Source of the DNA: Bombyx mori
Lineage: Eukaryota; Arthropoda; Insecta; Lepidoptera; Bombycidae
Assembly: GCF_030269925.1 (NCBI RefSeq)
Contig: NC_085116.1
Coordinates: 13,702,001-13,766,000 of the forward strand
Reading direction: 5' to 3'
Length of the DNA stretch: 64,000 bases
Below are positions 36,401 to 48,400 of this stretch, piece by piece. The translations under genes were made by a program, and so were the position numbers. Within the stretch, counting starts at the first letter, position 1; the number at the start of each line of letters is the position of its first letter. The notes below the pieces were generated by a model. The model saw only the letters and a program-made list of their open reading frames with translations, was not told the origin of the DNA and did not search any database.

Positions 36401-39400
36401 ATAAGCTATCACTTTGCCTATACGTAAAAATGCAATAACAGACGTTCGTACAACTATTGAAATGGATTTAAACATTTGACTTTGGTTTAACATGGTTTTT
36501 CAACATTCGGTTTTATAGTCTTACTTGATTTTTGTAAAACGAATCTAAAATCCTACAGTATTTTATAAAAAGGGATAAGGGTATAATAAATACGATTCGT
36601 TATTTCTTATCTCTTTCGCCAAAAATGAACCAAAAGTTTTATTCGTTTCAGAAAATAATATAGGCACTAAACATGATCAAAAGCGACACGATATTAGCAG
36701 ATACATTTCACAACTCATCCTAATGAATCACTATTATAGAGATTTAATAAAATTATCATTATTACAGTGATTCAAATAAAATGAGTTTTCAAATACCGTA
36801 TTAAATGTCAAATGATTCCAGTGTATTCCAACAAGCTACTTTTCAACAATGACAATAAAATGGTCGAGTCAGAAAATCGTGACGAAGCTAGCATGATCTA
36901 CTGTTAACCAGTAGGAAGCGATACGAACTTTTAATCGTTACACAATTATCCTTATTTTTTTCCCCGAATATAATCTAATAAAAATTAAATAAAGAAATAA
37001 ATTTGGCAGCGCAATTAATTTAAAAGCATTTCTGGACATTAAACGTTTAATATGTGATTGTGATGTGCCAAGAATCGGAAAAGAGCTCATTACGCACATA
37101 TTATTGTCATTAAACATAGTTGAAAATGAAAATTTGTCACGGCAGTCATGTGTGAAACGTACAGACTGGTCGTGTGAAGTATTAGCCGGTTACTTTAATA
37201 GGTACTGGTAATTGTACTAGTTTCAGTCAGTTTTGGAATTAATAATTAAATAAACAAGGACGTGTTTGACGACGCACTGTGGAACACGATTAAAATTCAA
37301 AATTTATAAATGAGTTTATAATATTATTATTATTATTATTTTTTATTGCCGTGTAGGCAGACGAGCATACGGCCCACCTGATGGTGAGTGGTTACCGTCG
37401 CTCATGGACGTCATGAATGCCAGGGGCAGAGCCAAGCCGCTGCCTACCGTGGTGCGTGTCCGAAAATACCTTACCTTCAAAAGTACAAACTTAGCTTAAT
37501 AAACGTGCCCTGTAAAACGAATCTTTTGGGATAATTTTAAGTTCAGCAATATGAAAACTGTCCATAATTTCCCATTTTATAGTTGAAAACATTTAACACA
37601 CCAGCCTGAGTTTGAAACCAATTGATACAACAATCGGACCGTGTGCATCAATTTCTCTTTGATAACTCATTCGATTTATTCAACACGCCATTGTATACCT
37701 ATCTTGAAACTCGTACATATGGTGCCAATAATTTCAGACTATAAAATATGTATAGCATACGGACTTAAAATAATATTTTCGCAATTTGGCTACGGTACCC
37801 TAAAGAAAAGCCCGTGTGGCTTGTAATTATTTATACGTGTCAGAAGTGAGAGTGATAGGCAGCTATCTATACGACTGAAAGGTTTCGTCTAAGCTTTACG
37901 CTAAAATTCAACCTTAAAAATTTACTTTGAAATCACGAGACGTTCCATTCCAAAAAGATCGTAATTATAAGGTACTCAGATATTTGAAAATATGTTTACA
38001 TTTTTATTTATTAGATAGATGGCTCAGGGGCTCTGGGCCCATCCGCATACATTACTTTACATCTGATTCCCATAGGCATCACAACGTGAATACCACCACC
38101 AGCCCACTTTACATATTTAAAGAGACTAGTGTTCGCCCAATGATCAAAATTCAACCATAACCCTTATAACTCAAGATTTAGATTCATTCTATGTGTTTCA
38201 TTTTCTATTTTATTTTGTTATTCATATCGCAAAAAAAACTGTCCATTTCCAAATAATGTTTTTGTTAACAATGAACTTCATAATAATAATAAAAAGAAAA
38301 TCTGTTAACCAGTAGAGGATAAAATAGTAAATAAATTGACAATTTTTAGTTTATACTAGCTGACCCGGCAGAGTTCGTAGTGCCTCAATCGATAAATAAA
38401 AGACCTAAACTTTTGTATTAAATAAACTTAAAACAAACAAGAGGAATTCGTCCAACGGGGGACACATCAAAGGAAAAACAAAATTATTTGTTTTTATATA
38501 ATTCATATTTATGCACCTTTTAAACCTTCTCTGGACTTTCACAAATAATTCAAGACCAAAATTAGCCAAATCGGTCCAGCCGTTCTCGAGTTCTAGCGAG
38601 ATTAACGAACAGCAATTCATTTTTATATATATATAGATAGATAGATGTTTCAGTATTCATTGATATGAAAATTACGCGCCCTTTCAAAAATTTCACATTT
38701 CAAATTATCACTTTAAAGCCCCATGCTACGAAAGCGACGTTAAATGAATTTTAATTTCGGCAAATCTTATAAATAAAAGACAATCTAACAAAGCGTGCGA
38801 TGAATTCACAACGAGAGCCAAAACCGTGACGACGTTTGTCGTCAATTACAAGGAAAACTGGCGTCGTCGTTCTGAGGTTGTTGGACATACTTGAAGCTAA
38901 TGTTATTGACGAGTCAACGATCTCGAGACGGTCCAGGCTTCCGGGGGATTCCGGTTACCGGACCACCGCTTAGACAGTAATTATGAAATGTGAATAACAC
39001 AATCAAACGAGTGTCGTTTTACAACACTTGAGTCCCATTTATACCAGTATAGCAACAGCGTATTGTTTGCTTATTTCAATGTAACACAATACCTATAGAC
39101 TAAACATTCAACGCGAGCGAGTTTACGCGAAGAAGACCAAGTCCGATTGATATTTTTGATCTTGAAGGTCGCCCCTCTGGTGGTATCACGTCAAATACAA
39201 AACAGCCGCGTTTTATTTTCCAACTAGCGACCCGCCCTCACTTCGCTTCGGAAACATTAAAACACACATGAAACCAAAAAAATAAAATTAAAAAAAATAT
39301 ATAAAAAAGTAGCCTATGTTCATCAGGGACAATGTCGGCTTCTAATGGAAAAAGATTTTTTCAAATCGGTCCAGTAGTTTCGGAGCCTATTCGAAACAAA

Positions 39401-42400
39401 CAAACAAACAAATATTTCCTCTTTATAATATTAGTATAGATAATATATATAATATATTATAGTATAGAATAGGTTCTAAGCTAACATAATCAGAATATGC
39501 ATAATAAGATCTTTACAAATACTTATCCAGATATTATATTCCATCAAAATTTTGCAATGATAGACTAGCCGCCTGTTAGCGAAAAGATACGGGTTTGCGA
39601 CCCGGGCTTGACTAGACTATTATTTGCAAGGAAAATAAGAGACATGTCCCTAATTCCCACCATTACTAATCTTCGTTAAGGCATGTTTCGAGCCCACGTT
39701 GATCGGTACCTATGTGTTACCTATTGCAGTCACCAAGCATTCATGAGTTCCATTGATTTGAAGGGTGGATTAAACGTTATTCCAATGCTGTTGTTACAGA
39801 GATAATATCGGTCTTTTAACTCAGGGTTTACGGCGGCACTCTAGCTCTGGCTATGAGCTACGAAAGCCGATTGATCGATAGCAACATTAGGCTGCGAATT
39901 CGTCTGTACACCTTCAATAATAAAAATAGTTTTAGAAACAATACATTGTTATTTGTGTCTACAAACAGCAGCTGTGTAGACGGTAGACAATTTACGTGGC
40001 ATTGAGAAATAAACGAACGAACAAGAACTTTATTTTAAAATTATTTTATGATAACAATTACGTGTATTGAATTTGTGAAAGAGTTTGTAAGAGCTTGCAT
40101 CATTAATAAAAATCTTCACAATAATATTGACAAATATACGGAAGGATGTTAAATTGTGACTTGATTTAAAGTGTACTTGACGAATGTCGCAAGTGCGGAA
40201 GTACGACAACTTTGCCAGTTCAATGGATAGAACATTCCCGACGAAGAAATCTAATTAACGGCTTCTTCAATGAAAAACACCGAACAATTCGCAAACGAAA
40301 GAAAAAAGATATTGAAATCGTTGAGGTTTAAGACACAAAGATAATAAGTAAACAGGGAATTATTGACAAGGTGAAGTTAATTAAATTCTTACTGAATAAA
40401 ATTTGGTTTTAACCAGTTGAAATTGGTTTATATTTATTGTATAGAAGAACGAATATTTATCAATAGTACTAAAAATTCAGTTTCGGTAATTCAGACGGTA
40501 TCAATGACATTGTGTAACATTAAATGCGGTCGGGATATCGATAAATACTAATAATGAATAATATTAACGTACCTATCAAATTTATGAATAATAAAAAATC
40601 GAACGTAATTTCTCCGGTGCTTGGTAGTAACTGATCGCGTGATAATAACATAAAACGACAGAATTTAAAGAAGGTACAGTTAATGGTAATGATAACGATA
40701 CAATTTGCATTCTAGCCGACATGAAACTTGAATTTTTTATCAATAAATAGCTTTTTACAGTACAGAGTTGTCAGCGTATATCTTTGGCGATATAGTATCG
40801 TGTTATAATAATATTGAAGTACATATATATTTATTGCAATTAAGAACGTTTTCCGTATCGAACGACCGACCTTTGGTTTTTTTTGTTGTTGACAAAAATC
40901 GTAGTCTTTAATACCGTCGCCGAAGCGACCCGTCGGCAAGTCTATCGGCGCCGATTTATCTGTGTAGTCTCTCGTAAATAAAAAAAGCGATCTTTGACAT
41001 TTATTTTATTAATTTGACCCAAATAAATGGATAACGAATTTCAGCAATATTTTTTCTATTCTTGATAATTTGTGTCAGTTCAGTTTTTTTTTTTATAGCC
41101 CTTGTAGGCAGACGAGCATACGGCCCACCTGATGGTGAGTGGTTACCGTCGCCCATGGACTTCAGCAATGCCCGGGGCAGAGCCAAGCCGCTGCCTACCG
41201 ATTCGCAAATAATTCAAACTATAAAAACGGACGCGCTCACGTGAGCTTTTACGATGCTTATAGTTGGCAACGTTAAAATGCGGACATTCCCCAACACGCC
41301 TTCAGTGACGTAAACGTTAGAGAGATTCCATTTCAACGACCGTCTCGACGACTGCTTTCACGTGAATTTCAAAAATACAAACCGTCTATGTTGAATTTTT
41401 TTTTATTGCTTATATGGGTGGACGAGCTCACAGCCCACCTGGTGTTAAGGTGGTCACTGGAGCCCATAGACATCTACAACGTAAATGCGCCACACACCTT
41501 GAGAAAAAGTTCTAATGTCTCAAGTATAATTACAACGGCTGCCCCACCCTTCAAACCGAAACGCATTACTGCTTCACGGCAGAAATAGGCAGGGTGGTGG
41601 TACCTACCCGCGCGGACTCACAAGAGGTCCTACCACCAGTAAAAAAAGCAACGTGTGTTATTTTTTTTTAAGAAACTGAGAATATATCGGTTCGTTATTC
41701 TTAAAATAATCTGGACTCTTGTGTAGTCAAACACGGTTACTGGCAATTTACCAAACTGTACGTCTAACAACTGCGCAACATATAATAGTAGACTATTAGG
41801 TAGATCAATAATAGAAACGCACTAAAAATAACCGAATAACTAATTAAAATCAAATCATTTTCTTGAATTAAAGAAATACCTCCGTGCCTTGACTGGAAAT
41901 TCAACAGAGTCATTTCAGGCAGTCATGTGATGTTAATAAGCTCCGGTAACAGCCGGAGATCGGCTGTTCGTGTACACTCGCCAATAAACAAATGCTTTAT
42001 TGATCGGACTAGCAAAATATTGCTATTATCATATCAAACATTAACGATTAACTTGATGCGTAGATTAAAGATACCAAATCAATTTAGCTCGTGGTGACGG
42101 AACAAATTTGAATATACGGATAGCCACAACATGATAGATGATGGCGATAATGTAACTCACCAGAGATATTACCGTAAGCTTGTACAACGGCCGCGGTTTT
42201 GCAACTATTGCAACCAACCCCGTTTCTGCAGAATAGCCGTCGGGGCACCGTGGTATGTGAGGAATGTAGATCTTCACGACGACCTCCAATTAGAATCGAT
42301 ACGTAAGTATTTGAGGACAGCGTCAGAACGCTTCTTCGAAAGAGTGGCGCGGCACGATAACTCTTATCGTGACCGCCTCTAATTACATAGGTCGTCCTAA

Positions 42401-45400
42401 GCACACCTTATCGGATCCTCCGGATCCCCCATCGGTGTTTTTAAGCTCTCCAAGCACCGGTTACCGTGCTCGTCGAATATGAAGCAGACTTCGATATGCA
42501 ATCTAACGAATAGATACAACCCACCGACTTTCTCGCCAGACTTCTTAGTGGGTCGCGATTCTGATCCGATGATAAATTCAGCAAAGCACTGCTCTTGCTA
42601 GCATGAGCTCACTTACCCGTCCGCATGTGGTTGGAATAGCCCCTTAGGCTACCAACGATTAGGAAGGGGGAAAAACGACTTCATTCCATTGGACAAGTTT
42701 CGTCAAACTTATCGGACATTCGGCTAACTCAAAGAAAGACATTTCCATAAATTTAATTAAAACAAGACTACAATAACTCGATCAGAACTTTACTTTCAAC
42801 ATATAATTATGCTGTGTAATCTCAACATTAGAAGAGAAATCTATTTATTTGTTTGTTTACAAAATTAGAATTGTTCGGAATTGTTCTCTTGCCCAAGAAA
42901 TGGGAACGGCCAATAAAAAAAAAACAGATTTTAAAACATCACGTAGGAAACTGGTTCGAGGTCAACAGTGAAATTCAATGTTATGTTAAGATATCAACTT
43001 GTCATTGAGTTTGGTATCAATTAACGAAATCGATCGATGAACATTTTCTATTATTACAATGGCTTGACCTTGTCTGGTGGTTTCATTTCAACATAAACTA
43101 TGTCACTAACCTCTGTATTTTTGAATAAGATTTCGATGATAGTTTTTTGTACGTGCGAGATATTGGATATAGTTGTAAAAATTAGTAAAAGGTCTAGTTT
43201 GTTTTTTCACGATACAACTTCCTAGCCGTTTTTAAATATTGGCTGAAGTTCCTTTGTGCTTAGCGTAACTATACTTGAGACCTTAGAACTTATATCTCAA
43301 GGTGGGTGGCGCATTTACGTTGTGGATGTCTATGGGCTCCAGTAACCACTTAACACCAGGTGGGCTGTGAGCTCGTCCACTCAACTAAGCAAAAAAAAAA
43401 AAAAATGGATTTAAATGATATTACTATACGCGAATACGAATTTATGCAAAACTTATGCTACTTTAATAGTTAGCATAAACACTAAAAAGTATTTTATGCT
43501 TCTTAGGAAATTAGAATTACGAAGCTAGTAAATAAAACGTGGACGTTTACAAAGACAATATGAAATACGCCATCAATACGTCTAGGTAACATTTCCACAT
43601 TACTTCTGAAGTATGCTAACAGATATAGTCTCAGATAAGTAGCTTGTGTGATGATAAATTTATATACCTATTATAATTTTGTTTTATTCGTCAGCGTTTC
43701 ACATTATATGCGCAATTTCTTCTAATTTATTTATTTTACTAGCACAAAACGAAAGGCAATTTCTTATTAAGTTGTTAAGTATCCTACAAGTAATCAAATA
43801 CTCGTAGGTCGTATCGAATAAAGGATATGCATTTATATTTTACATTTTAAGCTTATTGTCTACGTTATAACCTTGATTTTTTTTTATATTGAATCAACTT
43901 TTATCCTGTTTATACGCCTCGATTTTTCACGCGCCTAACATCTGAAGACCGACAACTCATAGTTTATTTTTGTTGAATAATTTGTATTATATATTTGTTT
44001 TTATTTGAAATAAACCACACTGATCATGAAATAGGTTAAAAATCATTTAATAGACATTATCTAGTGTTAAAGTGTTAAAATACTGAACCTTTCATGCGAT
44101 AAAGTATTATTTCCTGTTCGGAGAGAAATTTGACACAAAAGATGAACATCGAACATCACGTCGACATATTGTTAAGTGAAAATAACTTTAGTAGGTATCC
44201 GTATTTTGTTTTCTATTATTGAACAAGCAGGTAGCCTGTTTTAGCTGTTAACAGTTTTTTTTAAATATAAAATTACGTTTTTGTCTTAAAAATTTGCCAC
44301 CAGCAAGAAGGAGTCCAGTAGAGTTACAGAAATGGTCACTATAAAGAAACGAACACTAGGTAAGTGCTAAATTGGTGGTGACAAAGGGCTCGGCGAGTTT
44401 CTCGCCGGATCTTCTCAGTGGGTCGCGTTTCTTGCTAGGGAGAGTGTTGGCAACAACGCCAAGTTTGAGCCCCGGGAGCTCACCTACTAGCCCGGAGACG
44501 CTGATATGGTCTCTAGACCACCAGCTTAGGTAGGAAAAAAAACAGAAGCCACCCGTATGCTAGTCGTCTACATCAACGAAGCCACATGCCGGGCTTCACA
44601 AACCGGGTCACCGAGTTCAAACTAGAAGCGACTGGCGGACTTCCAGGAAGAGCTGGGACAATACTCCCAGTAATCAAATTTAAAATTGGAATGATTCTAA
44701 AGTGTCGATTTCCGGATAATGGTTCACAATTACGGAGTTTCAATTGCGCCTACCTATAGGTACACTTATCGTTTTCCAAGACAGTTTATCGGATATACCG
44801 ATAAAATAACCGTAAAAGTAGTTTATAATCGAGTCACTTGATTTTGCAGTTGATCTAGGGCGAGGTAACGACCTGAAAAACCTATCTACTCGGTTGAATG
44901 TCCTTAATAATACGATATCCTTTAATGTGGTTTCTATTCATTTTACCGTTATTTATAATCGATTAGACAAAGTTATAAGTAGCTTAGATTTTAATAGTAC
45001 GTAGCTAAGTCGCGGTCTCATGTTGACTAAAATCAGTAAAAAAATTCATTTAGTGACATAAAATACGAATTTTGGGAAGTTTCAAGATTATTATTGATAT
45101 TACGTTCAGTTCTACAGATAAAACTTCAATTGTATGTAGATTCATATCAGTGTATTATGTATCTGAAATACGTACACTCGCATACACATACGTATTATTT
45201 AACGAATAAAGAGGCCCTCTAGATTTACGTCACTTAAAACGTTGATAAGTTATATTTTGAAATGAATTTGTAAGGATTTCGTAAAACGATATAGTACGTC
45301 AAAAGGTTAAATATCTGTTGAGCCGTGAACGTGACCGTGAACAATATTCTGAGCCAATAATATACACAACGAGCCACGTGTTAGGAAAAATGAAGCCCCA

Positions 45401-48400
45401 TATTATCTCGCACATGTACCTCATGTATCTTGTTAAGAGCTATTTTTATGTATTATGTTTGAGTTAGATAATGAACACAAATGCCGTATTATAAAAGACT
45501 ATATAGCTGTACCGGCCCGCTTCGCTGGGCGTTTAAAATTAGCATTATTATTTCTCACCCCCACAAAGATTCTCATCATTAACGCCCTCCCAACTGGTGT
45601 AGAGAGTCCAACACTCGTATAAATATTAGCCTATCCATTAAGTACATGTATTTTCTACATGGATACCAAGTTTCAAGTCAATCGGATGCATGGTTCAGCA
45701 GTTATAACGGAACATCCATTAAAACCACTGTAGATTTATATATTAGTATAGACTAGCCGTAAACAAAAAACAATTCGAAAATTTCAAATATAGCAAAACA
45801 ACAAAATACTGCCGATAGAAAATAAACAATAACAATACTTTACTTCAAATGAGTCGACTATTATCAAAGGCGGCAATCTAACTTTTGGACAATGATTGGT
45901 AAATCAGAAAAACAAATTATTGACTTTGTATTCCATTGGCAGTCACAAAACTCTTCGGAACGACATCTTAGATAAATAACAGGATAACTATTAACCTTTA
46001 TTTAATGCAGGTTTTGAACCGTATTCTTTGAAGGAGACGATTATATTCAAATAAATCTGTATTGACATATCAATAATTTTTTTTTGTCCAAATGCACAGA
46101 TTGCCGCCTTTGATAATAGACGACTCAAATAAAATAAATACGTGACCGCAATCAAATACGTAGCAGCGTTACATAATCAATACTATTAAATCGGTTTTAA
46201 ATTTTTAATGAGCATACAAATACGTCAGACCGTTTTATAATGGACTTAATAACACTGCTCTGAGCGTTTTGGCAGCCTCATCGATGACGCGTCTACACAA
46301 CACGATAAAGTACACACAAGAAAAACATAAACCTTATTTTAAAAATGGAATGGCAGACGTAAAATAATTTCTTTCCTCGAATTGTACTTCTACCCACTGA
46401 AATTTAATCAATCTGGGATCTTTTTTATTCAAGAGGTTATCTATGTTTATAAATTCGGCAATTCCGAGCACGTGTTTTGTTTATATTAACGCGATTATTT
46501 TTGAGATAATGTAATCAGCTGTCAATTGGACAATACGGAGTTAGCAAACAGTGAGACGGCGCGTTTTGATAAGAAAATACTTTGACATTATCAAGTAATC
46601 CCCGATGTTTTTTTTATTTTAGTAAAACCATAATTTTATTAAGTATATTATGCTCAAATTAGCTCATTTTTACTATGACATAATATGAACAATGGATTTT
46701 TTTCTTTGCCCAAAATAAAATTGCAATTAAGGTGTTGGCAATATGCACACTCGACCTACCTCACGTGCGAAACGTCAGATGCATTTACGTCTTCGGATAA
46801 TAATAATAACTAATTCTAAGATGACTAAGATGCTTAAACGAACAAGATTCCCTTTTCAAATTGCACATTGTATTGTCAACTGTAGAGGTTAATTTACGTT
46901 TGCAAGAGTTTTACCGCGAAAAAAATAAACACGCTAACAACAACTACTCTACATCCCAAATATGATGCATTTTAATTGGTTTCATTCATCCAATTGAAAA
47001 CGCAGTTTTAGCGCGACAATGTGAAAAACCCGGAAGACCCCTTTGTCATCACGGATATTGAGTGTTTTTTTTAAATCTCGTTTTTATGCAAAATCTCTAA
47101 CCCGTCTTTGTTTCGTACAGGTTTAAAAAAATTATTATTGTATTTCATAAGGTTAAGTAAGCTTTCCGACGGGCGTTGATTGACGCATTTCTGACCTAGC
47201 GAGTTGCCTTGCTGGTAAGACTTCGCGGTTCTAAAAAAGCAGATTTCTACCGTAGTGTCCTTGTACTCTTAGTAACAACGACAATCATTCGGCGTCCCAT
47301 GGTGGAAGGGACAGATATTCTCGATGCGAATTACATTACTTTGACACCATGTTTTGAAACAACAAGCACTCAATTTAAGCCGCATTTCAAGAGCCAGCCA
47401 GAAATCCTCTCCTTAAAAATTATTCAAATTCAGTATGGAAATCATTTTTGAAAAGAACAACAGTTTTACAACAATAAAAAAAACACACAATATTTACTTC
47501 TCTGATCAACAAAATAATTAATATGTGAACAATTAACTCACAAAATTAACTCACTTATTTGTATAATATAAAACTTTTAAATCGAAATATTCAAATCATA
47601 TTATTTTCAAATTATGCTAATAGTATAAGTCTAGTAAATATTTATTTATTGGTTAAAGTTCAGTACAGTTTAGTATAATATACATTATTATAAAATGTAT
47701 GTACTTTGAAGGACTGAGGGCATGATCATCGACAAAATAGTCTCGATAGTTTGTCTAGAAGTAACCTCTTTGACCTAGGTTATTAGTAAACTACTGGTGC
47801 AGACTGAACAGTTTTTTTTTTAATCAGGCTTATTTTATATTAATGCTGGGTAACCAACTACAAAGTCTCTTTTGTTTGAGTTGAAAGCAGACTTTTGCAT
47901 TGCATACATTTTAACTACATTTGTATCTTATTATTTCTGCAAACAGCTGATATTACATAATAGTGTATATTATTACTTTCATTATTTATCATATGGCCTT
48001 TGAAACATGTAAGATGTAAAAATCACAATTGGCAAGAGTTAGCCAATATGAAAATAATAAATAAATATTAGCATGTGAAAACACAGTTTGTATCTTGCCA
48101 ACTTAAACTAATGTGCTGACAGCTTGGTGAAAACTACTATTCTTGTCATAGCAGGTTTTATAATTCACAAAATATATGCTGGGATTAGTTAAACATTTAA
48201 CATATATTTATTAACTGCACCAAAAGTATATATTTTAATTTATATTAACTTGAGCCAATATTAAATTATAATTTTTCAAGTATACTATGGATTTCAGTAA
48301 ACACTTAACATTTGGTTGTCTCAGAACTTAGCCTAAAAAACTACTGTAAAATATAATTAAATAATTTTGTTCCCACTCACCTTCTTCAGGACTGAGGTCT

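Larger units (their letters stand above)
35685..48380 (-). other. ttd14 intron 4 (12.7 kb)
   Basis: The largest intron in the window. It contains Bm1 copies (36142, 41397, 43268), LINE ends (37330, 41085, 42135, 44370), Helitrons (38356, 39224, 45500) and MITE copy 2 (45851). The stretches 39441-41084 and 46127-48380 are AT-rich and show me nothing beyond low-complexity runs. No additional exon in phase was found. Confidence 0.7.
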
